Shown piece after piece: positions 28,248-37,731 of a stretch of 64,000 bases of DNA; the stretch's first letter is position 1, and each line of letters opens with the position of its first letter. The notes below the pieces were generated by a model. It was not told where the DNA came from. It was given only the letters and a program-made list of their open reading frames with translations, and did no database searches. The stretch is from Geomonas propionica (lineage in GTDB: Bacteria; Desulfobacterota; Desulfuromonadia; Geobacterales; Geobacteraceae), in contig NZ_JAEMHK010000004.1 of the NCBI RefSeq assembly GCF_016458235.1, positions 1 to 64,000 on the forward strand, read 5' to 3'. Position numbers and translations under genes: made by a program.

Positions 28248-30017
28248 CTAAGCTGCCAAAAGTGTCAGGGTGACCGTGGTTCCGGCGCCGGGAACTGAAT
28301 CGAAGCTGAGGAGGCCGCCGTGCTCCTTGATGATCCCGGCGGAGATGGAAAGCCCGAGCCCGGTCCCTCCGGTGTCGCGCTTGGTGGTGAAAAACGGGTC
28401 GGTCAGGTGGGAAAGGTGTTCTGGCGCGACACCTGTCCCCTCGTCCCGCACCTGCAGCAGAACCCTGCCGCTGTCGCAGTCCAGGTAGGTGGTGACAAAG
28501 ATCCCCCTCCCCTTGTCCGGGAGCGCCTGGCAAGAGTTGAGGATCAGGTTCACCACCACCTGCTCGATGCGCTGCGCGTTGCCCCGCACCATGGGGAGAT
28601 CTTCCGCGCAGGTAACGACGAAGTTGTGCGTGGCCTTGCGGATGGAATTCTCCATCAACCGGACCGCCGCCTGCACAACCTGGTTCAGATCGAAAGGCTC
28701 CATGCCGGCCGCATCGTTTTGCCGGGCGAAGTCCTTGAGATCGTCCACGATCCTCTTGATGCGCTTGGCCCCTTCGTGGATCTCCGCCAGCATGCCGGGT
28801 AGTTTGTCCCGCATCCGCGAGTACGGGAGCCTGCCGCACATGAAATCGCCGTGTTCCTTGCAATACTCTTCGAGAACCTGGTCCACGGCCGCTTGGCTTT
28901 CCCTGAGGATCGGCATGCTCAACAGAATAAGCCCGTTCGGGTTGTTGATCTCGTGTGCCACGCCCGAGACCAGGATTCCAAGCGAGGCCATCTTGTCCGC
29001 CTGAACCAGTTTGTCCTGCTGCACGCGCAGTTCGTCCCACGCACGCTCCTTTTCCGAGACCTCGAGCGCAAGTTCGGCGGCGCGCTCGTCCACCTTTTTC
29101 TTCAGCATGCGGGACCAGGCAAAGGTTCCGGTCAGCAGGAGCACGAGCGGCACCAGGATCATGCTGCCGTACTGGATCGCCTTTTCCCACGAGATGCGCC
29201 GCGGCTCCAGCACCCCGAGCCATTTGTCGTAGATCGCCTGGTACTCGCCGTTCTTCTTCAAGATGGCAAGTCCCTCGTTAAGCTGGGACTGCAGTTCGTG
29301 ATTGCCCTGCCTTACCGCGAAGGAAAACTTGAAGGTGGCGATGTTCCGGGCGACAGGGACCAGGTTCGTCAGCTTGTTTTCACGGATGATGTACATCCCG
29401 GGAAGCAGCGCCACCACAGCGTAGTCGTTCTGGCCGGAGGCGAGGAGGCGCAGGGCGTCCGCAGCCGTCTTGGTGAGAACAAGATCCTTCTCATAGCCAA
29501 GGGCCTTCAACTTTTCGTTCATGACCCCGCCGCGAAAGACGACCACTTTCTTGCCTCGCAACTCTTCCAGCGAGCCGGCGGGCGGAGTTTCACGGCGTGC
29601 GAAAATGGCATGCTGAACAATGGCGTGGGGTGACGGGTAGTCGTATACCTCCTCGCGTTCGCCTGTGTGCGACATGCCGAGGGTCATGTCGATCCTGCCG
29701 GCCTCAAGGTCCTCGCGCACCTTCGACCATTCGCCGAGTTGGATATCCGCATTCACCCCCATGACTTCGGCGATGGACCTGATCAGATCGACGGTGAAGC
29801 CGGCAGGCTGCCCGTTCCTGTCCAGGAATTCGTACGGAGGGTAAGCCCGGTTCCCCCCGACCTTTATGGTGGTCGTTTCAGGCAGGGCGTCGCCGACACC
29901 AAGGGGATCCCCCGTGGCAAAGGCCAGGGAGCAGGAAAGGAACAATAGAAGCAGGATAATTCCGGACATGGCCCCTGCAGCGGCACAGCCCCACCTCAAA
30001 TCGGTTTGCCTGAACAT
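28248..30017 (-). CDS. Sensor histidine kinase with periplasmic solute-binding (SBP_bac_3) domain
   Basis: About 589 residues. A signal or first membrane helix near residues 15-35 is followed by a bacterial solute-binding family 3 sensor domain (about 50-270; TIKVGGNRAYPPYEFLDRNG, GRIDMTLGMSHTGEREEVYDY). A second helix is at about 285-305, then a coiled coil, then a HisKA-like domain with the H-box SGVAHEINNPNG (His near 354). The ATPase has NLILNSCQA, DEGTGV and GTGLGLSI. It senses a ligand in the periplasm, presumably the substrate of the adjoining TRAP system. The start is the ATG at 30017, 6 bases after GGAG. Confidence 0.92.
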   Translation of the reverse strand: MFRQTDLRWGCAAAGAMSGIILLLLFLSCSLAFATGDPLGVGDALPETTTIKVGGNRAYPPYEFLDRNGQPAGFTVDLIRSIAEVMGVNADIQLGEWSKVREDLEAGRIDMTLGMSHTGEREEVYDYPSPHAIVQHAIFARRETPPAGSLEELRGKKVVVFRGGVMNEKLKALGYEKDLVLTKTAADALRLLASGQNDYAVVALLPGMYIIRENKLTNLVPVARNIATFKFSFAVRQGNHELQSQLNEGLAILKKNGEYQAIYDKWLGVLEPRRISWEKAIQYGSMILVPLVLLLTGTFAWSRMLKKKVDERAAELALEVSEKERAWDELRVQQDKLVQADKMASLGILVSGVAHEINNPNGLILLSMPILRESQAAVDQVLEEYCKEHGDFMCGRLPYSRMRDKLPGMLAEIHEGAKRIKRIVDDLKDFARQNDAAGMEPFDLNQVVQAAVRLMENSIRKATHNFVVTCAEDLPMVRGNAQRIEQVVVNLILNSCQALPDKGRGIFVTTYLDCDSGRVLLQVRDEGTGVAPEHLSHLTDPFFTTKRDTGGTGLGLSISAGIIKEHGGLLSFDSVPGAGTTVTLTLLAA

Positions 30018-30049
30018 TTTTTCTCCATGGTGAGCCTCAAGGCACAAAT

Positions 30050-30571
30050 TCAGACAAGCCCGGCAAGGCCAAAGATGGCGCCGATTCCGATCAGCCACAG
30101 CGGGTTCAACTTGCCGTAAAGGACGATCAGAACCGTTGCCGCGGTAATGGCGAACGCTCCCAAGCTTTTATCTGCTCCGCGGGTCACGATGAACCCGCTG
30201 GCCAGAACCAGCCCGACCGCCAAAGGGACGATCCCAGTCTGAATCGTGAGACGCCAACGCGTGCCGCGGATCTTTTCCCAAAAGTGCATGAGGATGAAGA
30301 TCAGCAGGCTGGATGGGGCGCACATGGCAACGGTGGCGGCAAGGGCTCCCGCAAGCCCGGCCGTATGCCAGCCGATCAGGGTGACAATGATCACGTTTGG
30401 CCCCGGAATGGCCTGCGAGATGGCGACCAGATACGAGAAAGTGGCGTCACTCATCCAGTGATGGGTTTCGACTGCGATCCGGTGCAATTCCGGCAATACG
30501 GTACCGGCCCCGCCAAAAGCGACCAGGGACAAGGCGCCGAACTCGAGCAAGATCTCCGTGATTTCCTTCAT
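30050..30571 (-). CDS. Chromate transporter half-protein (second of a pair)
   Basis: About 173 residues, five to six helices, one CHR domain. It shows LVAFGGAGTVLPELHRIAVE and SYLVAISQAIPGPNVIIVTL, the GG and PGP motifs of ChrA. Short chromate transporters work as pairs of half-size proteins of opposite topology. It starts at the ATG at 30571, overlapping the first half by 4 bases. It lies 32 bases before the sensor kinase gene on the same strand; whether they are co-regulated is unclear. Actual substrate (chromate, sulfate or other anion) is unproven. Confidence 0.88.
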   Translation of the reverse strand: MKEITEILLEFGALSLVAFGGAGTVLPELHRIAVETHHWMSDATFSYLVAISQAIPGPNVIIVTLIGWHTAGLAGALAATVAMCAPSSLLIFILMHFWEKIRGTRWRLTIQTGIVPLAVGLVLASGFIVTRGADKSLGAFAITAATVLIVLYGKLNPLWLIGIGAIFGLAGLV

Positions 30572-31119
30572 GCCCCCCCGCAGTAGAAGCGCGCGGCCAC
30601 CCATATGCTCAGTGGTGCCAAGGCGAGCATGACAGGGAGCAACGGCCAGTGGAGAAAGGCCACTGCCCACAGAATGGCGACACTGAAGATGATTAACAGC
30701 GGCCACTTCAGCAGGTCGGCGGCCATGCGCAGGCCCATGGCGATGATCAGCCCCGCCGCGACAGCAGCAATACCGCGCAGGACGGCCTGTATTGCGGGCA
30801 GATCACCGAAACGTCCGTAAAGCGCCCCAAGGGTGACGGCGATGACAACTGGCGCAAACAAAAGGCCAAGCAGCGAGATTGCGGCGCCGCTCGCCCCCTG
30901 GAAACGGTTCCCGATGCAGACGGAAAGGTTGACGATATTCGGTCCGGGCATGAACTGGCACAAACCGAAAAGAGTGGTGAACTCTTCCGACGACAACCAG
31001 CGGAGCTCATCAACGATGGCACTCCTGGCCCAAGACATAACGCCACCGAATCCTGACAGAGCTATACGGTTAAAGCCCAGGAAGAGCTGTTTATGACTGA
31101 CCTCGTGCCGTTGTTCCAG
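30568..31119 (-). CDS. Chromate transporter half-protein (first of a pair), start codon unclear
   Basis: About 183 residues with six helices: HKQLFLGFNRIALSGFGGVM at the start and LCQFMPGPNIVNLSVCIG with the PGP motif. The frame has no ATG, GTG or convincing TTG where the family begins. A CTG at 31119 lies 6 bases after AGGGGAG, which is ideal spacing, and yields the usual N-terminus; I use it here. The frame stays open to 31353, but that extension does not look like transporter sequence. A point mutation of the start codon or a sequencing error is the alternative. Confidence 0.75.
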   Translation of the reverse strand: MEQRHEVSHKQLFLGFNRIALSGFGGVMSWARSAIVDELRWLSSEEFTTLFGLCQFMPGPNIVNLSVCIGNRFQGASGAAISLLGLLFAPVVIAVTLGALYGRFGDLPAIQAVLRGIAAVAAGLIIAMGLRMAADLLKWPLLIIFSVAILWAVAFLHWPLLPVMLALAPLSIWVAARFYCGGA

Positions 31120-31810
31120 AGCAATCTCCCCTTCCCCACCTTTGCGACCGACACGGATGATTCGGGCTCCACATTGGTGTAATAAATCGTGAAAAAAATG
31201 GAATTGCAAGAGATTTGTTGCCTCGCACTCTGAAAAGGCGGCATTTTTGCCGCTCTTGTCTCCCCTACTCCGATGCCCGCCCAGAAGACTGCCCCCCCCT
31301 GCAGCACTGCAAAAATATGCGGACCCCAATTTTAGTAAACACCTGGACAGCAATCAGAAACGGTACAGCTACATGGGGGATGCTACGTGATATGGAGAAG
31401 CACGGCAACAAACTGATATGTTGGTATCGGTATCGGGAAGGGCTTTACAGTAGTTCAAAGTAGACAGTTACCGGCGGTTCCAACGGTACTTTAACTGGAC
31501 TAGTCGACTATCGTTCACCAGCGATGGCTGTGCGTCTACTATATTGCTGAGAACTTCTTCGAGTCTAACGGGCCATTTTTTGTGTTTTCAGGAAGAATCT
31601 CCCAAAGAAGCATCAGTACTTTTTCTGGGTATGTGCTTATTACTGTGTCTTTTGTTCCTCGGAGGTTCGGAAAAACAAGATCGTCTCCGTCGAACTTGTC
31701 GACTAAGGGCAAAATTAAATCTGCAATAGCAGGGAAACCAGTGGCGATTCATTGCGGCTAGATGGGGGATGTGCTACGGACAGGGTTCTTGCCTCTATCT
31801 GCGTCTACAT
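31120..31810. other. Intergenic stretch without a supported gene
   Basis: About 690 bases between the chromate transporter and the tRNA terminator. It is AT-richer than its surroundings and contains only short frames (82 and 61 residues at 31215-31463 and 31544-31729, plus strand) with no recognisable motifs or ribosome sites. I see no hairpin array or promoter that I would defend. Confidence 0.5.
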
Positions 31811-31813
31811 AAC

Positions 31814-31846
31814 AAAAAAGCCAGCTAGCTATGTAAGCTAACTGGC
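31814..31846 (-). terminator. Terminator of tRNA-fMet
   Basis: On the minus strand GCCAGTTAGCT pairs with AGCTAGCTGGC (one mismatch) around a 5-base loop and is followed by TTTTTT. It lies 12 bases beyond the CCA end of the tRNA. Confidence 0.85.
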
Positions 31847-31857
31847 CGTGATTTTGT

Positions 31858-31934
<77 letters not shown>

Positions 31935-32086
31935 TCATGAACAACTCAAACTTTATACTACAGGGCTTCCGACAAGTCAACGTAAACATTTGCAGGAAGA
32001 GCATTCGAACAGGGATAAAAGGGATGAAGGGGATAACTGCTCAGAAATTGCCTTTAATCCCTTGTATCCTTTCTATCCCTGTTTGT

Positions 32087-32833
32087 TTATTTCTTCGAAC
32101 AAAGCCTCTGACGCACTACCTCAAACAGGAAGATGCCTCCGGCGACGGAGGCGTTCAAAGAATTCACCCCGCCTTGGAGCGGGATGCTGACCACTTCGTC
32201 ACATCCTTTCCGAACCAAGGGGCGGATCCCCTCCCCTTCCCCGCCGATGACCAAGGCGACACGGCCGGTGAAGTCCTGTTGATACAAGGTGCTCCTGGCT
32301 GAGCCATCGGCGCCATAGATCCAGAAGCCTGCTTTCTTCAACGTTTCCATCGCCTGCGAGATGTTGGTGACCTGCGCTACGGCTACGGTCTCGGTGGCGC
32401 CGGCGGAGGACTTCTCCACTACGGCGGTGACGCCTGCGGCGCGGTCCTTGGGGATGACGACGGCATGGGCCCCGGCGCAGGCGGCGCTGCGAATGAGGGC
32501 GCCAAGGTTGTGCGGGTCCTGCACGCTGTCAAGAACCAGGATGAGACCGCTCGGGTCACCTTGAAGTTGTTCGAGCACGTCGTCAAGATCTGCGTAGGGG
32601 AAGGGCTCGACCTTGAGGGCGACGCCCTGGTGGTGCTCTGTGCCGCACAGGCGGCTCAGGTCGCCCTTCTCGCGCTGCCGAACCGGGATCTTCTTTTCGG
32701 CTGCCAGTTTCAGCAGCTTCTCCAGGCGCTTGTCAGCGCTGGTACCGGCGACGAAGAGTTCGAATATCTTGCGAGAGCCCCTGAGAGCCTCCATGACGGG
32801 GTTCAGGCCGTAGATGATTTCTTCTTTTGACAT
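32087..32833 (-). CDS. rlmB: 23S rRNA 2'-O-methyltransferase RlmB
   Basis: 248 residues, SpoU family. An N-terminal substrate-binding domain (EEIIYGLNPVMEALRGSRK) precedes the knotted SPOUT domain with its three motifs, DPHNLGALIRSAACAGA, ALVIGGEGEGI, and GGVNSLNASVAGGIFLFEVV. RlmB methylates the ribose of G2251 in 23S rRNA. A long upstream extension of the frame is not family sequence; the ATG at 32833 is taken as start. It is followed by a palindromic repeat on its 5' side separating it from pyrF. Confidence 0.95.
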   Translation of the reverse strand: MSKEEIIYGLNPVMEALRGSRKIFELFVAGTSADKRLEKLLKLAAEKKIPVRQREKGDLSRLCGTEHHQGVALKVEPFPYADLDDVLEQLQGDPSGLILVLDSVQDPHNLGALIRSAACAGAHAVVIPKDRAAGVTAVVEKSSAGATETVAVAQVTNISQAMETLKKAGFWIYGADGSARSTLYQQDFTGRVALVIGGEGEGIRPLVRKGCDEVVSIPLQGGVNSLNASVAGGIFLFEVVRQRLCSKK

Positions 32834-32865
32834 TCTCGATTCCTTAAGAGCTAAAAGAACAAAAA

Positions 32866-32987
32866 AGCAGTTACGCAAAGAACACGAAGCACGCGCGAAG
32901 AGCGCAAAGAAAGACCTTCTGGAACTAAAACCAAAATCTTTTTCTTTGGGTGCTTCGCGAATTCTCAGCGCTCTTTGCGTAACTGCT
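32866..32987. repeat. Inverted repeat, GCAAAG family
   Basis: Arms AGCAGTTACGCAAAG and CTTTGCGTAACTGCT enclose further CGCAAAG/CTTTGCG and GAAGCAC/GTGCTTC pairs. It fills the gap between pyrF and rlmB and could fold into a long hairpin. Same family at 41931-42139 and 45001-45130. Confidence 0.75.
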
Positions 32988-33000
32988 TTCGCTTTCCTGT

Positions 33001-33723
33001 CTACCCAGCGACGATTTCGTCGACGATCTTCTGGGCGGCTTCGGCCGGGTTCTGGGCGGCGGCGATGGGACGGCCGATGACGAGGTAGTCGGAACCTGCC
33101 TTGACGGCTTCGGCCGGGGTCATGATGCGTTTTTGATCGTCGGCGGAGGCGAAGCTCGGACGAACGCCGGGGGTGACGACCAGGAAGTCGCTGCCGCAGG
33201 CTTCCCTGATCAGTCCCACTTCCTGCGGGGAGGCGACCACACCGTCGACGCCGGCGCTCTTGGCCAGCTTGGCGAGCTTCACCACCATCTCGGGAACCGG
33301 GAGGTCGATACCAATGCCGCGCAGAGTTTCCTCGTTGGAGGAGGTGAGCACGGTGATGGCGAGGACCTTCGGGCGCGGGGTGCAGCCGCTGAAATTCTTG
33401 TCCAGGGTTTCCATGGTTTTGTTCATCATCTCGTAGCCGCCCATGGCGTGCAGGTCGCAGAGCTGGACGCCGAGGTTGGCGGCTTCGAGGGCGGCCATGG
33501 CGACGGTGTTCGGGATGTCGTGGTATTTCAGGTCGAGGAACACCTCGCCGCCGCACTTCTGGATCATGCGCACCGCGGCGGGGCCACAGGCAGTGTAGAG
33601 CTGCTTGCCGACCTTGAACATGCCGACGTGCTTGGAAAGGAGCTCCGCCCAGTACTGTACGTCGCTGAACTCCTTCACGTCCATGGCGAAAATGATCTTC
33701 TTGATTGCTTCTTCTCTGGTCAT
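33001..33723 (-). CDS. pyrF: Orotidine 5'-phosphate decarboxylase
   Basis: 240 residues, class I OMP decarboxylase with the TIM barrel. The catalytic Lys-Asp set is in VFLDLKYHDIPNTV near residue 65. The phosphate loop is in the region VVTPGVRP and DYLVIGRPIAAA. It makes UMP from OMP. The ATG at 33723 follows AAGGA by 8 bases; an extended frame to 33756 is less likely. Neighbours are rlmB and proS, both on the same strand, each separated by a palindromic repeat. Confidence 0.96.
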   Translation of the reverse strand: MTREEAIKKIIFAMDVKEFSDVQYWAELLSKHVGMFKVGKQLYTACGPAAVRMIQKCGGEVFLDLKYHDIPNTVAMAALEAANLGVQLCDLHAMGGYEMMNKTMETLDKNFSGCTPRPKVLAITVLTSSNEETLRGIGIDLPVPEMVVKLAKLAKSAGVDGVVASPQEVGLIREACGSDFLVVTPGVRPSFASADDQKRIMTPAEAVKAGSDYLVIGRPIAAAQNPAEAAQKIVDEIVAG

Positions 33724-33751
33724 AGTCAAATCCTTAAAGTCAAAACCGTTA

Positions 33752-33864
33752 GCCACGGAGAAAATCTGAGGACTTCTGAGAAAACCAACCCGAAAAAGCT
33801 TTAGGTAGTACCCAAAGTCATTCGTTTTTGTTTCTCTCCGATTTTCTCAGATTTTCTCCGTGGC
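33752..33864. repeat. Inverted repeat, CCACGGAG family
   Basis: Left arm GCCACGGAGAAAATCTGAGG and right arm CAGATTTTCTCCGTGGC, with extra matching GAGAAAA and TTTTCTC words inside. It fills the gap between proS and pyrF. It has the same construction as the GCAAAG and CACAGAGG families but a different sequence. Confidence 0.75.
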
Positions 33865-33879
33865 CAATGGTTTAAGGTT

Positions 33880-35601
33880 TTATGCCTGCAGTGCCTCTTT
33901 GACGGCGGCTTTCACCTTGGCTACGGCTTCGGCTATCGGGAGGATCTCGACGTCGCCGCCCCTTCTCTCCTTCAGTTCTACTTTGCCTTCGGCCAGGGTC
34001 TTGGCGCCGACGACTATCCGCAGCGGGATGCCGATCAGGTCGGCGTCCTTGAACTTGAAGCCGGGACGCTCGTCGCGGTCGTCGAGGAGCACTTCCACGC
34101 CCGCTTCCATGAGCTCATTGTAGATCTGCTCGGAGGCGGCTTTCACTTCGTCGTCCTTGGCGGAAAGCGCGGAGACGATGCAGTGGAACGGCGCGATGGG
34201 GATCGGAAAGATGATGCCGTTCTCGTCGTGGTTCTGCTCGATGCAGGCGGCAACGGTACGCCCGATGCCAATGCCGTAGCACCCCATGAAGATGATCTGC
34301 TCTTTGCCGTTGGCGTCGAGGAAGCTCGCGTTCAGGGCCTTAGAGTACTTGGTGCCCAGCTTGAAGACGTGGCCGACTTCGATGCCGCGCCAAATTTCCA
34401 GTTTGCCGCTGTCGCAGCGCGGACAGGCATCGCCGATGACCACGTTCCTGATGTCGACGTACCCTTCCACCTGGAAGTCGCGGCCGACGTTCACGTTCTT
34501 GAGATGGGTATCGGCGGCGTTGGCGCCGGTGACGAAGTTGTGCATCCCCTGCAGCGAGAGGTCGGCGACGACCTTCACCTTGCCGACGAGACCTACCGGA
34601 CCTGCATAGCCGGTCGGTGCGCCGGTGACTTTCAGGACCACGTCGTCTTCTGCCATCTCGATTTCGGCGGCGCCCAGGTGGTTCTTCAGCTTGATCTCGT
34701 TCAGGTCGTAGTCGCCACGCACAAGCGCCACGACCGGCTCGCCGTCGGCGACCAGCACGAGGGTCTTCACTACCTGGGTCGGGTTGACGCCCAGGAACGC
34801 GGAGACCTCTTCGATGCTCTTTTGACCGGGGGTGGCGACGTGCTCCATCGGGCGCGGATCGGCGTGCTCGACCGCGTCGCTCCTTTTGGTCTCGGCCTTC
34901 TCCATGTTGGCCGCGTACTCGCAGCAGGAGCAGGAGACGATGGCGTCTTCGCCGGAGTCTGCCAGCACCATGAACTCATGGGAGTAGTTACCGCCGATGG
35001 AACCGGTGTCGGCTTCGACGGCGCGGAACTTCAGGCCGCAACGCTCGAAGATGCGGCGGTAGGCCTTGTACATCTTCTCGTAGGAGACGTCCGCACCCGC
35101 CTCGTTCACGTCAAAGGAGTACGCGTCCTTCATGATGAACTCGCGGCCGCGCATAAGTCCGAAGCGCGGGCGGATCTCGTCGCGGAACTTGCCCTGGATC
35201 TGGTACAGGTTGATCGGCATCTGGCGGTAGCTGCGGATCTCCTTGCGGATCAGGTCGGTGATGACTTCCTCGTGGGTGGGTCCCATGCAGAACTCGGCGT
35301 CCTTCCTGTCCTTGAAGCGCAAGAGTTCCTTGCCGTAGAATTCCCAGCGCCCCGATTCCTTCCAGAGTTCGGCCGGCTGAACGGCAGGCATGAGGAGCTC
35401 GATGGCACCGGCCCGGTTCATCTCCTCGCGGACGATCTGCTCGACCTTGCGGATGGAGCGCAGCCCCAGCGGCAGGTAGTTGTAAATGCCGGCGGCGAGT
35501 TTCCTGATCATGCCGGCGCGCAGCATCAGCTTGTGGGAGATGACCTCCGCGTCAGAGGGAGTTTCCTTGACGGTGGGGATGAAATACTGGGAATAACGCA
35601 T
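33880..35601 (-). CDS. proS: Prolyl-tRNA synthetase
   Basis: 573 residues, the bacterial form. Class II motif 2 and 3 features are present ([25 protein letters not shown] and [20 protein letters not shown]). An insertion domain of the YbaK/ProX editing type is inserted at about residues 225-400 ([15 protein letters not shown]). A C-terminal anticodon-binding domain follows ([20 protein letters not shown]). The start [20 protein letters not shown] is typical. Confidence 0.97.
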   Translation of the reverse strand: MRYSQYFIPTVKETPSDAEVISHKLMLRAGMIRKLAAGIYNYLPLGLRSIRKVEQIVREEMNRAGAIELLMPAVQPAELWKESGRWEFYGKELLRFKDRKDAEFCMGPTHEEVITDLIRKEIRSYRQMPINLYQIQGKFRDEIRPRFGLMRGREFIMKDAYSFDVNEAGADVSYEKMYKAYRRIFERCGLKFRAVEADTGSIGGNYSHEFMVLADSGEDAIVSCSCCEYAANMEKAETKRSDAVEHADPRPMEHVATPGQKSIEEVSAFLGVNPTQVVKTLVLVADGEPVVALVRGDYDLNEIKLKNHLGAAEIEMAEDDVVLKVTGAPTGYAGPVGLVGKVKVVADLSLQGMHNFVTGANAADTHLKNVNVGRDFQVEGYVDIRNVVIGDACPRCDSGKLEIWRGIEVGHVFKLGTKYSKALNASFLDANGKEQIIFMGCYGIGIGRTVAACIEQNHDENGIIFPIPIAPFHCIVSALSAKDDEVKAASEQIYNELMEAGVEVLLDDRDERPGFKFKDADLIGIPLRIVVGAKTLAEGKVELKERRGGDVEILPIAEAVAKVKAAVKEALQA

Positions 35602-35640
35602 TCGTTTTACCTCTAAGTGAATTTAAAAGACGAAAAGCGG

Positions 35641-35731
35641 AACACAGAGGACTCCGAGGTCCACAGAGGCCACAGAGGTCCCCGAAAGGTTTTCTCTGCG
35701 TCCTCTGTGCTCCCCTGTGACCTCTGTGGTG
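35641..35731. repeat. Inverted repeat, CACAGAGG family
   Basis: Left arm with repeated ACAGAGG units (AACACAGAGG, CCACAGAGG, CCACAGAGG) and right arm with CCTCTGTG units. It fills the gap between ispG and proS. The unit length is about 10-11 bases. Confidence 0.75.
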
Positions 35732-35735
35732 AGCT

Positions 35736-36782
35736 TTAAGGTTTTAGTACTTCCTCGACCAGCGCGTCGGCCAACTTGTCCTGCGGCACTTTGCGCAGGA
35801 TCTCGCCGTGCTTGAAGAGAAGCCCTTCTCCCCTGCCGCCGGCAATGCCGAAATCGGCTTCGCGCGCCTCGCCGGGTCCGTTCACGGAACACCCCATGAC
35901 GGCCACGGTGATGTTCTTGTCCAGGTGCGCGAGGCGACGCTCGACTTCTTCGGCAACGGGGATGAGATCGACCTGGCAACGGCCACAGGTCGGGCAGGAT
36001 ACGAAGTTGATGCCGCGCTGCCTAAGCCCGAGCGACTTCAGGATGTCGTAGGCGACGCGCACCTCGTGCACCGGATCGCCGGTGAGCGATACGCGCATGG
36101 TGTCGCCGATCCCCTGGTGCAGCAGGATACCAAGGCCGACGGAGGACTTGATGGTGCCGGAGAAGATGGTGCCGGCCTCGGTGACGCCGATGTGCAGCGG
36201 GTAATCCACCGCGTCGGAGAGGAGCCGGTAGGCCTCCAGCGTCCGCAATACGTCGGACACCTTGATGGAGATCTTGATCTCGCGGTAGTTGAGCTCTTCC
36301 AGGATCCTGACGTGCCCCAACGCGGATTCGACCATCGCCTCCGGAGTCGGATGCCCGTACTTGACCAGGAGTTCCTTCTCCAGCGAACCGCCGTTGACGC
36401 CGATCCTGATCGGGATCTGCCGTTCGGCGGCCGCCTTGACCACCTCGGCCACCTTCCAGCGCTCGCCGATGTTGCCGGGGTTCAGACGCAGACCGTCGAC
36501 GCCAGACTCCAGCGCCTGCAGGGCCAGCTTGTAGTCGAAGTGGATGTCGGCGATGAGCGGCATGGGACTGCCGGCCTTGATGCCGGCCAGGGCCTTGGCG
36601 GCGTCCATGTCGGGCACCGCGCAACGCACGATCTCGCAACCGGCCTCGGCCAGACGGCCGATCTGCGCCAGGGTCGCGGCCACGTCTCTCGTGTCGGTGG
36701 AACACATGGACTGTACGGAGCAGGGAGCGCCGCCACCGATCGGCACGCTGCCTATCTTTATCTGCCGGGTGAGCTTTTTCAT
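35736..36782 (-). CDS. ispG: 4-hydroxy-3-methylbut-2-enyl diphosphate synthase IspG
   Basis: 348 residues, the short bacterial form. The TIM-barrel part has VPIGGGAPCSVQSMCSTDT and DIHFDYKLA. The C-terminal domain has the 4Fe-4S cysteines in FVSCPTCGRCQVDL with a third in AVMGCSVNGPGEA. It converts the cyclic diphosphate of the MEP isoprenoid pathway to HMBPP. It is the most upstream gene of the minus-strand series ispG-proS-pyrF-rlmB. Confidence 0.96.
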   Translation of the reverse strand: MKKLTRQIKIGSVPIGGGAPCSVQSMCSTDTRDVAATLAQIGRLAEAGCEIVRCAVPDMDAAKALAGIKAGSPMPLIADIHFDYKLALQALESGVDGLRLNPGNIGERWKVAEVVKAAAERQIPIRIGVNGGSLEKELLVKYGHPTPEAMVESALGHVRILEELNYREIKISIKVSDVLRTLEAYRLLSDAVDYPLHIGVTEAGTIFSGTIKSSVGLGILLHQGIGDTMRVSLTGDPVHEVRVAYDILKSLGLRQRGINFVSCPTCGRCQVDLIPVAEEVERRLAHLDKNITVAVMGCSVNGPGEAREADFGIAGGRGEGLLFKHGEILRKVPQDKLADALVEEVLKP

Positions 36783-36941
36783 AGCGCGACATAGTAGCTA
36801 AATCTATGGGGAAAAGCAAGGAAGGATCACCCCCCACCGTCATTGCGCACGGCAGCGGCGACTGGCAATTTCCTGCGCCACTAATTAGCGGGAGGACTAT
36901 ACTGTGCCTATTGGAGGTAAAAGACACAGGAGGTAGTTGTC

Positions 36942-37595
36942 ATGAGTAAACTGGATCTGCTGAACCCAACCAACAGCACGGTCATCTTCATCGACTTTCA
37001 GCCTCAGATGACTTTCGGCGTTGCCAGCATCGACCGGCAAACCCTTTTCAACAACGTAATGCTCCTGGCGAAGGCGGCCAGGATCTTCCGCGTCCCCACC
37101 ATACTCACCACCGTCGAGACTAAGAGTTTCTCGGGGAACATGTGGCCCCAGCTCCTGGACATCTTCCCGGACAACGACATCATCGAACGGAGCTCCATGA
37201 ACTCCTGGGATGACCCCAAATTCGTAGAGGCGGTGCAGGCCACGGGGCGCAACAAGCTGATCATGGCCGCACTCTGGACCGAGGTCTGCCTCGCCTTCCC
37301 TGCGCTCGAGGCGATGAAGGCAGGCTTCGAGGTGTACGCCGTGGAGGACGCCTCGGGCGGCACCAGCGTCGCGGCGCACAACGCGGCCATGCGGCGCATC
37401 GAGCAAGCAGGGGCGGTGCCGATGACCTCGCTGCAGGTGTTGCTGGAGTACCAGAGGACCTGGGCGCGCAAGGAAACCTACGACGATGTCATCTCCGTGG
37501 TGAAGGAACATTGCGGAGCCTACGGGCAGGGGGTGGAATACGCCTACACAATGGTACATGGTGCGCCCGCCAGCCGCACGAGCATCCTGAAATAG
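36942..37595 (+). CDS. Isochorismatase-family hydrolase (YcaC-like)
   Basis: 217 residues, a cysteine-hydrolase fold. The general base Asp is at position 18 in VIFIDFQPQM, and the catalytic Cys is in ALWTEVCLAFPALEAMKAGF near residue 115. The nearby cis-peptide and SSMNSWDDP segment is typical of the YcaC type. Family members hydrolyse amides or nicotinamide-like substrates; which one here is unknown. AGGAGGT precedes the ATG. A downstream amidohydrolase on the same strand is separated by a terminator-like hairpin. Confidence 0.85.
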   Translation: MSKLDLLNPTNSTVIFIDFQPQMTFGVASIDRQTLFNNVMLLAKAARIFRVPTILTTVETKSFSGNMWPQLLDIFPDNDIIERSSMNSWDDPKFVEAVQATGRNKLIMAALWTEVCLAFPALEAMKAGFEVYAVEDASGGTSVAAHNAAMRRIEQAGAVPMTSLQVLLEYQRTWARKETYDDVISVVKEHCGAYGQGVEYAYTMVHGAPASRTSILK

Positions 37596-37682
37596 GATTG
37601 CCCATACCCTCGCCCTTTGGGAGAGGGAGAATGGACCGGCGTAGTGGGAGCAGTTTCAACGTTTAACGGGCTGTACGTTCGG

Positions 37683-37708
37683 CAGGCAGGGGTTCAGTCC
37701 CCTGCCTG
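37683..37708 (+). terminator. Terminator between hydrolase and amidohydrolase
   Basis: CAGGCAGGGG and CCCCTGCCTG around a 6-base loop, followed by TATCTTTT. Confidence 0.6.
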
Positions 37709-37731
37709 TATCTTTTGAGGGAGGCAAAACT

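Noticed and set aside
31215..31463. 82-codon plus-strand frame in the gap before tRNA-fMet
   Set aside because: Its end (around GTATWGMLRDMEKHGNKLIC) looks faintly protein-like, but there is no ribosome site, no motif and no neighbour in operon. Not enough to call.
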